A stretch of DNA of 64,000 bases from an uncultured bacterium (GTDB lineage: Bacteria > Bacillota > Clostridia > Oscillospirales > Ruminococcaceae), in NCBI GenBank assembly GCA_905215965.1, contig CAJMSD010000004.1, forward strand, positions 124,001 through 188,000. The letters run 5' to 3'. Shown piece after piece: positions 1 through 8,888 of the stretch. The translations under genes were made by a program, and so were the position numbers. Every line of letters begins with the position of its first letter. The first letter of the stretch is position 1. The notes below the pieces were generated by a model, which saw nothing but the letters and a program-made list of their open reading frames with translations, made no database searches and had not been told where the DNA came from.

Positions 1-33
1 AAGGAGCTTGTAACCAAGGCTCTGAACGAATAA
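1..33 (+). CDS. 3' end of an unidentified gene
   Basis: The first frame is open from the window edge and encodes KELVTKALNE before a TAA stop. A Lys/Glu-rich helix-like tail and a palindromic repeat directly after the stop fit a genuine gene end. Ten residues are too few to name a family, and chance cannot be excluded. Confidence 0.4.
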   Translation, partial: KELVTKALNE

Positions 34-40
34 TTTTTCA

Positions 41-90
41 GGCAAAACCGCACAAAGACCGCTTATCGTATCTGTGCGGTGTGCCTTAAA
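41..90. repeat. palindromic repeat F1, copy a
   Basis: The sequence contains GGCA, then ACCGCACA (47-54), a loop, TGTGCGGT (73-80) and TGCCTTA. The same layout recurs at 36059-36107 and 59831-59868, giving the consensus GGCAnnnCCGCRCA, loop, TGCGGTnTTGCCTTA. The copy lies 8 nt after the stop of the preceding gene. There is no U-tract, so it is not a standard intrinsic terminator. Confidence 0.7.
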
Positions 91-119
91 CACTCATATA
101 TTACACGGAAAGAAATATT

Positions 120-479
120 ATGATCTATATCTGCTATCCAAAATGCTCGACCTGTCAAAAAGCGCAGAAATGGCTCGACAGCAGCGGGATATTTTACGAG
201 CTTCGCAACATAAAGGAAAATAATCCTTCATACGAGGAGCTTTCACAATGGTATAAGCTCAGCGGACTGCCGCTGAAACGCTTTTTCAATACAAGCGGTC
301 TGCTTTACAAATCTCTTAAACTTAAAGACAAGCTGGGTGAAATGAGTGAGGAAGAGCAGCTCAGGCTGCTTGCTTCCGACGGTATGCTTGTAAAGCGTCC
401 TATCCTCGTTTCGGAAAATAAGGTTCTGGTCGGTTTCAAAGAATCCGAATGGCAGAGTCTTTCTTCCGATAAATTGTGA
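120..479 (+). CDS. ArsC/Spx-family thioredoxin-fold protein
   Basis: This 119-residue protein has the length and fold signature of the ArsC/Spx/YffB family: an N-terminal beta strand leading to Cys9-Ser-Thr-Cys12, and the late motif VKRPILV with a following GFKESEW that is typical of the family's C-terminal part. Members are either arsenate reductases or RNA-polymerase-binding redox regulators. The CxxC pair resembles Spx/MgsR and YusI, but the protein is shorter than Spx and no arsenic genes are nearby, so a reductase or thiol-redox role cannot be separated by sequence. The start ATG has a GGAAAG purine stretch upstream. It stands alone ahead of the NifU-like operon, which has its own promoter. 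Confidence 0.8.
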   Translation: MIYICYPKCSTCQKAQKWLDSSGIFYELRNIKENNPSYEELSQWYKLSGLPLKRFFNTSGLLYKSLKLKDKLGEMSEEEQLRLLASDGMLVKRPILVSENKVLVGFKESEWQSLSSDKL

Positions 480-588
480 TCAAAATGTTTATCTGCTAAA
501 ACAGCGAGTTTTCCGCGCTTTTGACAATCAAGTATACATAAAAAAGCTCCGTTCCTGCACAATACTAAGGAAATAATGTAAAAAACAC

Positions 589-617
589 TTGATTTCAAAC
601 GGAAAATGTTGTATAAT
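589..617 (+). promoter_or_regulatory. sigma-A promoter of the NifU-like/GGGtGRT operon
   Basis: TTGATT (589-594) and a perfect TATAAT (612-617) are separated by 17 nt, about 55 bp before the ATG at 672. A GGAG ribosome binding site follows at 660-664. Confidence 0.75.
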
Positions 618-671
618 GTTTTTATATGCTAAGGTGCAGTAATGTGCCTTATATATGAAAGGAGTAATTTT

Positions 672-1364
672 ATGATTTATTCTCACGAAGTTGAAACAAT
701 GTGCCCTATCGCTCAGGGCGTTGCTCACGGCGCTGCTCCTATCCCAGAGGAAGCCAAGTGGATCAAAGCTAAGGAAATAAAGGACATTTCCGGCTTTACA
801 CATGGTATTGGCTGGTGTGCGCCTCAGCAGGGTACCTGCAAGCTCACTCTTAATGTTAAGGAAGGCGTTATTCAGGAATGTCTCGTTGAGACTATCGGCT
901 GCTCGGGTATGACTCATTCGGCTGCTATGGCATCTGAAATTCTTCCCGGAAGAACTATTCTTGAGGCTCTTAATACCGACCTCGTTTGCGACGCTATCAA
1001 TACGGCTATGAGAGAGCTTTTCCTCCAGATAGTTTACGGCCGTTCACAGAGCGCTTTCTCGGAAGACGGTCTCGTAGTCGGCGCAGGTCTTGAAGACCTC
1101 GGTAAGGGACTTCGTTCACAGGTTGGTACTATGTACGGTACTCTTGCAAAAGGTCCTCGTTACCTTGAAATGACAGACGGCTATGTTACAGGTCTCGCTC
1201 TTAATGAGGATAATGAGATAATCGGATATCAGTTCGTAAACTTCGGCAAGATGATGGACTTCATCAAGGCAGGAGACGACGCTAACACCGCTTTCGAAAA
1301 AGCTAAGGGTCAGTATGGACGTGTTGCCGATGCCGTTAAGATCGTTGACCCAAGAAAAGAATAA
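672..1364 (+). CDS. NifU/IscU-like Fe-S scaffold protein
   Basis: About 230 residues. The sequence around Cys-Ala-Pro-Gln-Gln-Gly-Thr-Cys and ETIGCSGMTHSAAM resembles the cysteine-bearing core of IscU/NifU scaffold proteins, with a longer C-terminal extension. The start was placed at 672, not at the in-frame ATG at 642, because GGAG sits 8 nt before 672. The next gene, 14 nt away, encodes a GGGtGRT-family protein; the two form a promoter-terminator-bounded bicistron. By family, the protein would hold or deliver iron-sulfur clusters in the cytosol. The biochemical role of the pair is not established, so a specialised target rather than general Fe-S assembly is possible. Confidence 0.75.
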   Translation: MIYSHEVETMCPIAQGVAHGAAPIPEEAKWIKAKEIKDISGFTHGIGWCAPQQGTCKLTLNVKEGVIQECLVETIGCSGMTHSAAMASEILPGRTILEALNTDLVCDAINTAMRELFLQIVYGRSQSAFSEDGLVVGAGLEDLGKGLRSQVGTMYGTLAKGPRYLEMTDGYVTGLALNEDNEIIGYQFVNFGKMMDFIKAGDDANTAFEKAKGQYGRVADAVKIVDPRKE

Positions 1365-1378
1365 GGAGGACTTGTACA

Positions 1379-2377
1379 ATGGCTTTATTTGAATCATATG
1401 AAAGAAGAGAAAAGCAGATTCTCGCAGTTCTTGAACAGTACGGCATCAAGACTATCGAAGAATGTGCAGATATTTGCAAAGAAAAAGGTCTTGACATTTA
1501 CAAGCTCGTTGAAGGCATTCAGCCTATCTGTTTCGAAAACGCAAAGTGGGCTTACACTGTAGGCTGCGCTATCGCTATCAAAAAGGGCTGCACAAGAGCT
1601 GCTGACGCTGCTGCCGCTATCGGCGAGGGGCTTCAGGCTTTCTGTATTCCGGGTTCTGTTGCAGATCAGAGAAAAGTTGGTCTCGGTCACGGTAATCTCG
1701 GAAAAATGCTCCTTGAAGAAGAGACAGAGTGCTTCGCTTTCCTCGCAGGTCACGAATCCTTCGCTGCTGCCGAGGGCGCTATCGGTATTGCCGAAAAGGC
1801 AAACAAGGTTCGTCAGAAGCCTCTCCGTGTTATTCTTAACGGTCTCGGCAAGGACGCTGCTCAGATCATCGCAAGAATCAACGGCTTTACATACGTTGAA
1901 ACTGAAATGGACTACTATACAGGCGAGGTTAAGGAAGTTTTCCGCAAGCCTTACTCAGACGGTCTCCGTGCTAAGGTAAACTGCTACGGTGCAAACGACG
2001 TAAGAGAAGGCGTTGCTATTATGTGGAAGGAAAACGTTGACGTTTCTATCACAGGTAACTCCACTAACCCCACAAGATTCCAGCACCCTGTTGCAGGTAC
2101 ATATAAGAAAGAACGTACAGACGCAGGAAAGAAATACTTCTCAGTTGCTTCAGGCGGCGGTACGGGACGTACTCTCCATCCTGATAACATGGCTGCCGGA
2201 CCTGCTTCCTACGGTATGACAGATACAATGGGAAGAATGCACTCAGACGCTCAGTTTGCAGGTTCTTCATCGGTTCCGGCTCACGTTGAGATGATGGGTC
2301 TTATCGGTATGGGCAACAACCCGATGGTTGGCGCAACAGTTGCCTGCGCAGTTGCTGTTGAGGAAGCTCTTAAGTAA
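1379..2377 (+). CDS. GGGtGRT family protein
   Basis: This 332-residue protein contains the eponymous VASGGGTGRTLHPD motif near residues 260-270, a glycine loop followed by basic residues that would suit phosphate or nucleotide binding. The family is conserved in anaerobes, commonly beside the NifU-like scaffold as here, but has no assigned reaction. Several glycine- and cysteine-containing segments (CAIAIKKGC, GLGHGNLG) are visible. An AAGGAGG site lies 9 nt before the ATG. The gene is followed by an intrinsic terminator, so the two genes are a complete operon. The family call is firm; the function is unknown. Confidence 0.85.
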   Translation: MALFESYERREKQILAVLEQYGIKTIEECADICKEKGLDIYKLVEGIQPICFENAKWAYTVGCAIAIKKGCTRAADAAAAIGEGLQAFCIPGSVADQRKVGLGHGNLGKMLLEEETECFAFLAGHESFAAAEGAIGIAEKANKVRQKPLRVILNGLGKDAAQIIARINGFTYVETEMDYYTGEVKEVFRKPYSDGLRAKVNCYGANDVREGVAIMWKENVDVSITGNSTNPTRFQHPVAGTYKKERTDAGKKYFSVASGGGTGRTLHPDNMAAGPASYGMTDTMGRMHSDAQFAGSSSVPAHVEMMGLIGMGNNPMVGATVACAVAVEEALK

Positions 2378-2407
2378 TTCACTCATACAACAAATTTAAA
2401 TAATATC

Positions 2408-2449
2408 ATGTCCGCTGTTTGTTTAAAGCTCGCAGCGGACATTTTATAT
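2408..2449 (+). terminator. intrinsic terminator after the GGGtGRT gene
   Basis: ATGTCCGCTG (2408-2417) pairs perfectly with CAGCGGACAT (2433-2442) and is followed by a U-rich stretch. Confidence 0.8.
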
Positions 2450-2521
2450 TAACGTGCAAGTATTATTCTATAAAAATGATTTCAAACATAGTATAATTAT
2501 AAAGCATTACGTAAATCAATA

Positions 2522-2550
2522 TTGATTTTTTAGTGTAATTGTGGTAAAAT
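2522..2550 (+). promoter_or_regulatory. promoter of the asparagine-synthase-like gene
   Basis: TTGATT (2522-2527), 17 nt, then TAAAAT (2545-2550) preceded by TGG, an extended -10 arrangement. It lies 46 bp before the ATG at 2596. Confidence 0.65.
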
Positions 2551-2595
2551 TATTAGAGAACTCTCAGAATAAAATTTTGCATAAAGAGGTGCGCT

Positions 2596-4134
2596 ATGAT
2601 AAAAATCAAAGAATACAGAGGTCATATCAGGAACTGGCAAAAGCTGTGCGAAGAGCTTGATATCGACATTTCTCTCAGCCGCAGCGAACGTGAACACGAG
2701 ATCATCATCAAAGCTTACAAAAAGTGGAAAGAAAAAATTGCCGATCATCTTTTCGGTATGTTTGCCTTTGCTCTCTGGGACGAAGACGAAAAAAAGCTTT
2801 TCTGCCTGAGAGATCAATTCGGTACAAAGCCTTTTTACTATTACCGGACGGACGGCGGCGAACTGCTTTTCGGAACAACGATCCGCCAAATCATCGATGA
2901 TCCGCGGTTTGTAAAAAAACTGAATGTAAATATGCTCCAGATATACATGAGCCTTACTTATGTAGCCGGAGAGGATACGTTCTTCTGCGGAGTAAAAAAG
3001 CTCATGCCCGGCTGCTTTCTTCAGTGGCAGGACGGAAAATACGCCATTACACGCTACTGGAAGCCCGAATTCAAGCCTGATAATTCCCAAAGCCTCGACT
3101 ACTGGGCTGACGAGATACATTCCACGCTCGTCGATATCATGAAAGAAGTCAAAACCGACGACGAAACTGCCGAATCGTTTCTTTCCGGCGGTGTAGATTC
3201 ATCTTACGTGCTTGCGGTGTCCGATGCAATGATGACCGATTCCTGCGGCTATGACGACGAACGCTTTGACGAATCCTCCCTTGCAAAGAAAACCGCTGAT
3301 ATTCTCGGCCGTGAGAACTCCAGATGCCTGATAACTCCGCAGCAGTATTTCGACATTGTTCCTTACGTTATGTATAATATGGAGCAGCCGCTCGGCGACG
3401 CTTCCGCAATAGCCTTCGCCATTGCCTGCAAAGCCACTGCCGAGCACGCTTCGCTGTGCTATTCCGGCGAGGGCGCAGACGAATTTTTCGGAGGATATAA
3501 TATGTACCGCAATGCCGAACGTTACGGCGAAAACCTGAAAACCTTCTATGTCGGAAACACCAACATCATGAAGGAAGACGAAAAAAAGCGTATCCTTAAA
3601 AATTATAATCCTGATATTCTGCCGATCAACCTCGTAAAGTATATCTATGATGAGACCGAAGGACTTGATCCTCTTACAAAAATGTCCGATGTCGATATTC
3701 AAATCTGGCTTGAGGGCGATATTTATCTCAACGTGGACAAAATGAGCTCTGCCGCAGGTCTCGAAATAAGAATGCCGCTTACCGATCTCAGGATATTTGA
3801 TATTGCATCAAGAATGCCTTCCGAATTCAAGGTCAACTCTGAGCAAAATAAAGTCGCTTTGAGAACCGCTGCGGCAAAGGTTCTTCCGCAGGAAATTGCT
3901 TTCCGCAAAAAGCTCGGATTCATTGTGCCTATACGTATATGGCTCGCCGACGAACGCTATAATCAGGACGTGAAAGCAAAATTCCGCAGCAATATGGCTG
4001 CTCAGTTCTTTGATCTTGATGAAATAAACGCGATTTTTGACGATTATATCGGCGGAAATTCGGATAACTGGCGCAAGGTCTGGACGATCTACACGTTCCT
4101 CGTATGGTATGAGGAATATTTTATAAAACGCTGA
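2596..4134 (+). CDS. asparagine synthase-like protein lacking the Cys2 glutaminase nucleophile
   Basis: 512 residues. The synthetase domain is complete: the ATP-pyrophosphatase loop SGGVDSS is at residues 197-203, and the YSGEGADEFFGGY motif follows. AsnB proteins normally begin MCG, where Cys2 is the glutaminase nucleophile. This one begins MIKIKEYRGH and only joins the family alignment around the GMFAFALWDEDEKK region, so the first strands and the nucleophile are missing. The start is well supported by AGAGG 8 nt upstream and by the promoter 46 bp away, so it is not a miscalled start. The likely activity is ammonia-dependent amidation or another AMP-ligase reaction of the beta-lactam-synthetase type; neither can be shown here. 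It is monocistronic and followed by repeat F2-C. Confidence 0.8.
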   Translation: MIKIKEYRGHIRNWQKLCEELDIDISLSRSEREHEIIIKAYKKWKEKIADHLFGMFAFALWDEDEKKLFCLRDQFGTKPFYYYRTDGGELLFGTTIRQIIDDPRFVKKLNVNMLQIYMSLTYVAGEDTFFCGVKKLMPGCFLQWQDGKYAITRYWKPEFKPDNSQSLDYWADEIHSTLVDIMKEVKTDDETAESFLSGGVDSSYVLAVSDAMMTDSCGYDDERFDESSLAKKTADILGRENSRCLITPQQYFDIVPYVMYNMEQPLGDASAIAFAIACKATAEHASLCYSGEGADEFFGGYNMYRNAERYGENLKTFYVGNTNIMKEDEKKRILKNYNPDILPINLVKYIYDETEGLDPLTKMSDVDIQIWLEGDIYLNVDKMSSAAGLEIRMPLTDLRIFDIASRMPSEFKVNSEQNKVALRTAAAKVLPQEIAFRKKLGFIVPIRIWLADERYNQDVKAKFRSNMAAQFFDLDEINAIFDDYIGGNSDNWRKVWTIYTFLVWYEEYFIKR

Positions 4135-4141
4135 CAACTTT

Positions 4142-4209
4142 AAAACCTGTATTCATGGGAAAGATGTGCCGAAAATCTGCGCACTGATCTTGTGAATACA
4201 GGTTCTTAA
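4142..4209. repeat. foldback repeat F2, internally deleted copy (C)
   Basis: Terminal inverted repeats AACCTGTATTCA (4145-4156) and TGAATACAGGTT (4192-4203). Read on the minus strand, the right end matches the left arm of the full copy at 50769-50932 for about 40 nt with few differences. It lies just after the stop of the asparagine-synthase-like gene and could act as an RNA hairpin there. Confidence 0.7.
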
Positions 4210-4282
4210 TAATTTCATGAATTTTCACATAAAAAATATTCAATGTGCCGATTTATTTTCACTTCAAAAAAACTGCACTTTA

Positions 4283-4311
4283 TTGACAAAGCTGCGATAC
4301 AGGGATATAAT
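4283..4311 (+). promoter_or_regulatory. consensus promoter of the MATE gene
   Basis: TTGACA (4283-4288), 17 nt, TATAAT (4306-4311): a perfect sigma-A consensus, 26 bp before the chosen start, implying a very short leader. Confidence 0.8.
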
Positions 4312-4337
4312 TATATTATAGAATGGAAGTGACTTAC

Positions 4338-5717
4338 ATGAACAGCAAGACCTCCGATATGTGCGAGGGACCTTTATTTAAGAAAATCATTTTATATACC
4401 ATACCGATTATTTTGACGGGAGTTTTACAGCTTCTTTTTAATGCCGCCGATCTTGTAGTTGTCGGGCAATACTGCGGAAGCATTTCCGTTGCAGCCGTGG
4501 GCGCTACAGGCGCGATCATAAATCTTATTGTAAACCTGTTTATTGGTCTGTCGGTAGGCGCGGGAGTTACCGTCGCTCATGCTATCGGCGCAGGTCACAG
4601 CACCGACGCAAGCCGTACAGTCCACACGGCAATGCCTACGGCTTTCATCAGCGGTATAATTCTCACTGTTGTCGGAATTTTCGGTTCAAAATATTTCCTT
4701 TCTCTTATGGGAACTCCCGATGATGTAATTAATCTTTCAAATATTTATATGAAAATTTATTTCTGCGGAATTACGGCAAGTATGCTCTACAACTTCGGAG
4801 CTGCCATACTCCGCGCAGCCGGAGATACAAAAGGTCCGCTGATCTACCTGACTCTTGCAGGAATAATAAATATTCTGCTGAATCTGCTGTTTGTCATAGT
4901 TTTCAAAATGGACGTTGCCGGCGTAGCGCTTGCTACGTCGATCTCACAGATTGTCTCTGCAATTCTCGTAATATGCGCTCTCATGAAAAGAAATGACGCC
5001 TGTAAGCTCAGCTTTAAAAAATTAAAATTACATAAACGTCAGCTTATTCAAATAATAAGAATCGGAGTTCCGGCAGGCATACAAGGTTCCCTTTTCTCAA
5101 TTTCCAACGTAATAATCCAGTCGTCGGTAAACTCTTTCGGCTCGGTCGTAATGTCGGGAAACGCGGCGGCAGGAAATATTGAAGGCTTCGTTTATACTAC
5201 AATGAATTCATTCCACCAGACAGCGCTCAACTTTACCGGACAGAATTTCGGTGCAAAAAAATACGACCGTATCGGACGTATCATGAAAATATGTCTGTGC
5301 AGCGTATTTACGGCAGGACTTGTTGCGGGCGCAGCAGTATTTATTTTCGCGCGGCCGCTTCTGGGAATTTATATAACCGACTCTGCCGAAGCGATCGAAT
5401 ACGGTGTAACACGTATAGCGTTTATATGTCTGCCTTATTTCCTGTGCGGACTTATGGACGTAACAACGGGAATTCTCCGCGGTATGGATTCTTCTATCGC
5501 GCCGATGATAATTACCGTTCTTGGAGTATGCGGATTCAGAATTGCATGGATATACACTATCTTCCGTATTCCGCAGTTTCATACCTTGCCAAGTCTGTAT
5601 ATTTCATACGCGATCTCGTGGTCGCTGACATTTATTGCGCAGATCATATTCTATTTAATATTGTGCAGAAAATTGAAAAACAAACAAAATTATTCCATAT
5701 CTGCCGAACCTGCATGA
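4338..5717 (+). CDS. MATE-family multidrug/metabolite exporter
   Basis: About 459 residues, the usual length for MATE transporters, with roughly twelve hydrophobic segments. The N-terminal GPLFKKIILYTIPIILTGV start, the early LFNAADLVVVG and the duplicated LRAAGDTKGP / LRGMDSSIAP motifs in the two halves are family signatures. It would sit in the cytoplasmic membrane and export cationic compounds by ion antiport; the substrate cannot be read. The ATG at 4338 is preferred over 4323 because GGAAG lies 8 nt upstream of it, overlapping the earlier ATG. It has its own consensus promoter and ends at a bidirectional terminator shared with gpsA. Confidence 0.9.
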   Translation: MNSKTSDMCEGPLFKKIILYTIPIILTGVLQLLFNAADLVVVGQYCGSISVAAVGATGAIINLIVNLFIGLSVGAGVTVAHAIGAGHSTDASRTVHTAMPTAFISGIILTVVGIFGSKYFLSLMGTPDDVINLSNIYMKIYFCGITASMLYNFGAAILRAAGDTKGPLIYLTLAGIINILLNLLFVIVFKMDVAGVALATSISQIVSAILVICALMKRNDACKLSFKKLKLHKRQLIQIIRIGVPAGIQGSLFSISNVIIQSSVNSFGSVVMSGNAAAGNIEGFVYTTMNSFHQTALNFTGQNFGAKKYDRIGRIMKICLCSVFTAGLVAGAAVFIFARPLLGIYITDSAEAIEYGVTRIAFICLPYFLCGLMDVTTGILRGMDSSIAPMIITVLGVCGFRIAWIYTIFRIPQFHTLPSLYISYAISWSLTFIAQIIFYLILCRKLKNKQNYSISAEPA

Positions 5718-5741
5718 TCTACTCAAGCTCTGAAAAATAAT

Positions 5742-5783
5742 GGGATTCCAAAAGTCCTCTGACTCTTTGGAATCCCGTTTAAT
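5742..5783. terminator. bidirectional terminator between MATE gene and gpsA
   Basis: GGGATTCCAAA (5742-5752) pairs perfectly with TTTGGAATCCC (5766-5776). T-rich stretches follow on both strands, so it can end the MATE transcript and the convergent gpsA operon. Confidence 0.85.
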
Positions 5784-5795
5784 TTATGTGATCTG

Positions 5796-6785
5796 TTATA
5801 TGACTTCATAGATCTGCGGACGTCCCATAAGCTTTGAAAGGGACTGCTTACTGCTTGCTCCGCAGAAAAGTATATTGTAAAGCTCTTCGGTTATCGGCAT
5901 CTCAACATTCAGCTGCTTTGCAAGGGCATACGCCGTCTTACAGCAGTGATAGCCTTCGACCGTACCGACCTTTTCTACAGCTTCTTCCGGAGAAACTCCC
6001 TGCCCTATCAGCATACCTGCGCGTCTGTTTCTGCTGTGCATACTCGTACAGGTAACTATAAGGTCGCCGAGACCGGTAAGACCGCTGAACGTCTGAGCCT
6101 GCGCTCCCATTGCCGTGCCGAGACGTGTGATCTCGTGAATACCTCTCGTCATAAGCGCAGCCTTCGTATTGTCTCCGTATCCCAGACCGTCACAGATTCC
6201 TGCACTGAGCGCGATTATATTTTTCAGCGCTCCGCCTATTTCGCAGCCTATAACGTCGTCGCTCAGGTATATCCTGAACGCTTCGTTGCAAAGAGTATTC
6301 TGAACATACGCTGCAGCTTCCTTGTTTTTCGAAGCGGCAACGATCGTTGTAGGAATAAATCTTGCTATCTCCTCGGCATGAGAAGGTCCTGAAAGCGTAA
6401 CTATCTTATCTGTTTCAAGCTCTTCGGTAAGAACTACGCTCAGCAGCTTCAGGGTCTTGTCTTCAAGTCCCTTGCCCGTATTAACTATGACCGTTTTATC
6501 GGAAATGAATTCCTTAGCTTCCTTGGCAACGCTTCGCAGAAATGTTGACGGAATACCGAAAATCAGCATATCGCAGCCGCTTACGCATGAAATATCGCTT
6601 GTAAGTCCGATTTTTTCCGATACGGGAACGCCGGGAAGCTTCTGAACGTGCTCTCCGTGCGCTCTTATTTCATCGATCTCAGACTGAAACTTCGACCAGA
6701 CTGTCACTTTATGACCATATCTTTCAGCCATTACCGCAAGACTGAGTCCAAAGCCTCCGGAACCAAGTATAACAATATTAGCCAT
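5796..6785 (-). CDS. gpsA: NAD(P)+-dependent glycerol-3-phosphate dehydrogenase
   Basis: 329 residues. The N-terminal Rossmann loop ILGSGGFGLSLA binds the nicotinamide cofactor. NTGKGLE, LSGPSHAEEIA and the IGGALKNIIALSAGI segment with its catalytic lysine are GpsA signatures. It reduces dihydroxyacetone phosphate to sn-glycerol 3-phosphate, the backbone precursor of phospholipids. It is the last gene of der-plsY-gpsA, 32 nt after plsY, which uses the same product; the coupling makes metabolic sense. The operon ends at the terminator at 5742-5783. Confidence 0.95.
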   Translation of the reverse strand: MANIVILGSGGFGLSLAVMAERYGHKVTVWSKFQSEIDEIRAHGEHVQKLPGVPVSEKIGLTSDISCVSGCDMLIFGIPSTFLRSVAKEAKEFISDKTVIVNTGKGLEDKTLKLLSVVLTEELETDKIVTLSGPSHAEEIARFIPTTIVAASKNKEAAAYVQNTLCNEAFRIYLSDDVIGCEIGGALKNIIALSAGICDGLGYGDNTKAALMTRGIHEITRLGTAMGAQAQTFSGLTGLGDLIVTCTSMHSRNRRAGMLIGQGVSPEEAVEKVGTVEGYHCCKTAYALAKQLNVEMPITEELYNILFCGASSKQSLSKLMGRPQIYEVI

Positions 6786-6817
6786 TATGAATCTCCTTTC
6801 AAGTCTATACGCTGTAA

Positions 6818-7483
6818 TTATTTTGAGGATTTAAATGTAAATCGATTTTCACTTCCGCTTTTCAAGCGCTGTATGTTAGTGCGGTGCATCCATATTATTA
6901 TCGCACACATAGGCACGGCAAGGATCAGATACAGCAAGCATATCTGCCACTGAGTATTCCTTGCCAGCTCCACTAAAAACACAACGATCGGACAACAGGC
7001 TGTGGCAATAATAGAAGACAGCGAAACATATTTTGAAATAAAAAGCACAATTATGAAAATAGAGATCAATATGCAGAAAACGCGCCAGTCAACGATTATA
7101 AACGTCGAAACACCTACAAGTACGCCCTTTCCGCCTTTGAATCCGTAATAAAGCGGAAAAACATGACCGATAATTGCAAAAAGACCTGCTACATATCCTA
7201 TATAATAGGTATTATCGGAGGTTGGTACTCCTGCGTTAAGAAGCGAGCAGACATACCTTGAAATGATCACGGCGACTACTCCCTTTCCAAGATCGCCGAT
7301 AAGAGTTGCAAGAGCGCAGCCTTTTCCACAGCAGCGCAGCGTATTTGTAAGACCGGCATTCTTGCTGCCCATAGTTCGTATATCCTGTCCCTTAAAAAGC
7401 TTTACGACAATGATCGAGAAGTTACAGCTGCCAAGCAGATAGCCTATCAGAGCGGCGGCAGCGATCGCAAGTACATAATTCAT
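6818..7483 (-). CDS. plsY: acyl-phosphate:glycerol-3-phosphate acyltransferase
   Basis: 221 residues with about six hydrophobic segments. The family motifs are visible: YLLGSCNFSIIV near the N-terminus, MGSKNAGLTNTLR (the phosphate-binding SxNxGATN-like motif) and GGKGVLVGVS. PlsY transfers an acyl group from acyl-phosphate to glycerol 3-phosphate to start phospholipid synthesis in the membrane. The start codon immediately abuts the der stop, indicating translational coupling, and gpsA, which makes its substrate, follows. Confidence 0.95.
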   Translation of the reverse strand: MNYVLAIAAAALIGYLLGSCNFSIIVVKLFKGQDIRTMGSKNAGLTNTLRCCGKGCALATLIGDLGKGVVAVIISRYVCSLLNAGVPTSDNTYYIGYVAGLFAIIGHVFPLYYGFKGGKGVLVGVSTFIIVDWRVFCILISIFIIVLFISKYVSLSSIIATACCPIVVFLVELARNTQWQICLLYLILAVPMCAIIIWMHRTNIQRLKSGSENRFTFKSSK

Positions 7484-8812
7484 TTACTTATCGCTTCCCC
7501 CTCTCTCACGAACGATGAATCTCACGGGAGTTCCCTCAAGTCCGAAAGCGGAGCGTATCTGGTTCTCGATATATCTTCTGTAGGAAAAATGAAACAGATC
7601 GGCGCGATTCACAAATGTTACAAACGTCGGCGGCTTTGTCGAGGGCTGCGTCATATAGTAAATTTTAAGGCGGCGTCCCTTATCCGACGGCGGCTGGACC
7701 CTTGTTGTAGCATACGCAAGAACATCGTTGAGCATTCCCGTCGAAATACGCATACTGTTCTGATCGGAGGTATACTTGATAAGCTCGTAAAGCTTATTGA
7801 TACGCTGACCCGTTTTCGCCGATATGAACACAAACGGAACATACGACATAAAGCTGAAATCGTTTTCAAGCTTTGTGCGGAATTCAGCCATCGTATTGCC
7901 GTCCTTTTCAATTAGATCCCATTTGTTTACGGCAACAACGCTGGCTTTTCCCTGTTCGTGGGCATATCCTGCGACCTTTGAATCCTGTTCGGTGAATCCC
8001 TCTGCCGCGTCTATCATGATTACGCAGACATCGGCTCTGTCGACCGCCATATAGGCTCGCAGAACGCTGTAATGCTCGACCTTTTCGGTTATTTTAGATT
8101 TTTTGCGGATCCCTGCCGTATCGATAAAAACAAACTTTCCGAATTCGTTTTCGATAACTGTATCCGTCGAATCACGGGTAGTTCCGGCAATATCGGAAAC
8201 GATAACTCGCTCCTCTCCGGCAATTTTATTGATAAGCGATGATTTTCCCGCATTAGGCTTGCCGATAACAGCTACCTTAATGTAATCGTCGTCATACTCT
8301 TCCTCGTCAGCGTCCGGAAGATACTCAAAAACGGCGTCGAGCATATCGCCTGTTCCGTGACCGTGGACGGACGAAACCGGATAAGGATCGCCAAGACCAA
8401 GATTATAGAATTCGTAAAGCTCAAGAGGCGGTTCGCCGAGAGCGTCGCACTTATTTACCGCAAGCACAACAGGCTTTCCGCTCTTTATAAGCATTTCCGC
8501 AACCGCATAATCATCGGCGGTAACTCCGCATTTTATATCAGTAACGAGTACGATAACATCGGCTTTTTCGATAGCAAGCTCTGACTGACGGCGCATCTGT
8601 GCAAGGATAACGTCGCTGCTGTCAGGCTCGATGCCGCCTGTATCGACGACCATAAATTCTTTGCCTCTCCATTCGCATTTTGAATAGATCCTGTCTCGTG
8701 TAACACCCGGAGTATCCTCAACAATAGAAAGCCGCTGACCGATTAGCTTGTTAAAAAGCGTAGATTTTCCGACATTCGGACGTCCCACGACTGCAACGAT
8801 CGGTAAAGACAT
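7484..8812 (-). CDS. der: ribosome-assembly GTPase Der (EngA)
   Basis: 442 residues with two tandem GTPase domains: GRPNVGKST with DTPGVTRDR and NKCD in the first, and GKPNAGKSS with DIAGTTRDS and NKWD in the second, then a KH-like C-terminal domain. Der is needed for 50S subunit maturation. The ATG at 8812 was chosen over the in-frame GTG at 8821 because GGAG is 10 nt before the ATG but only 1 nt before the GTG. It lies between the DUF512 gene and plsY, the usual clostridial order. Confidence 0.95.
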   Translation of the reverse strand: MSLPIVAVVGRPNVGKSTLFNKLIGQRLSIVEDTPGVTRDRIYSKCEWRGKEFMVVDTGGIEPDSSDVILAQMRRQSELAIEKADVIVLVTDIKCGVTADDYAVAEMLIKSGKPVVLAVNKCDALGEPPLELYEFYNLGLGDPYPVSSVHGHGTGDMLDAVFEYLPDADEEEYDDDYIKVAVIGKPNAGKSSLINKIAGEERVIVSDIAGTTRDSTDTVIENEFGKFVFIDTAGIRKKSKITEKVEHYSVLRAYMAVDRADVCVIMIDAAEGFTEQDSKVAGYAHEQGKASVVAVNKWDLIEKDGNTMAEFRTKLENDFSFMSYVPFVFISAKTGQRINKLYELIKYTSDQNSMRISTGMLNDVLAYATTRVQPPSDKGRRLKIYYMTQPSTKPPTFVTFVNRADLFHFSYRRYIENQIRSAFGLEGTPVRFIVRERGGSDK

Positions 8813-8888
8813 ATTTCCCACACTCCTTTTGTCAATTGTGGATTGCGATCAGGGAGACTGCGCTGTATTTCGCAGTTTGTCCGTGATC

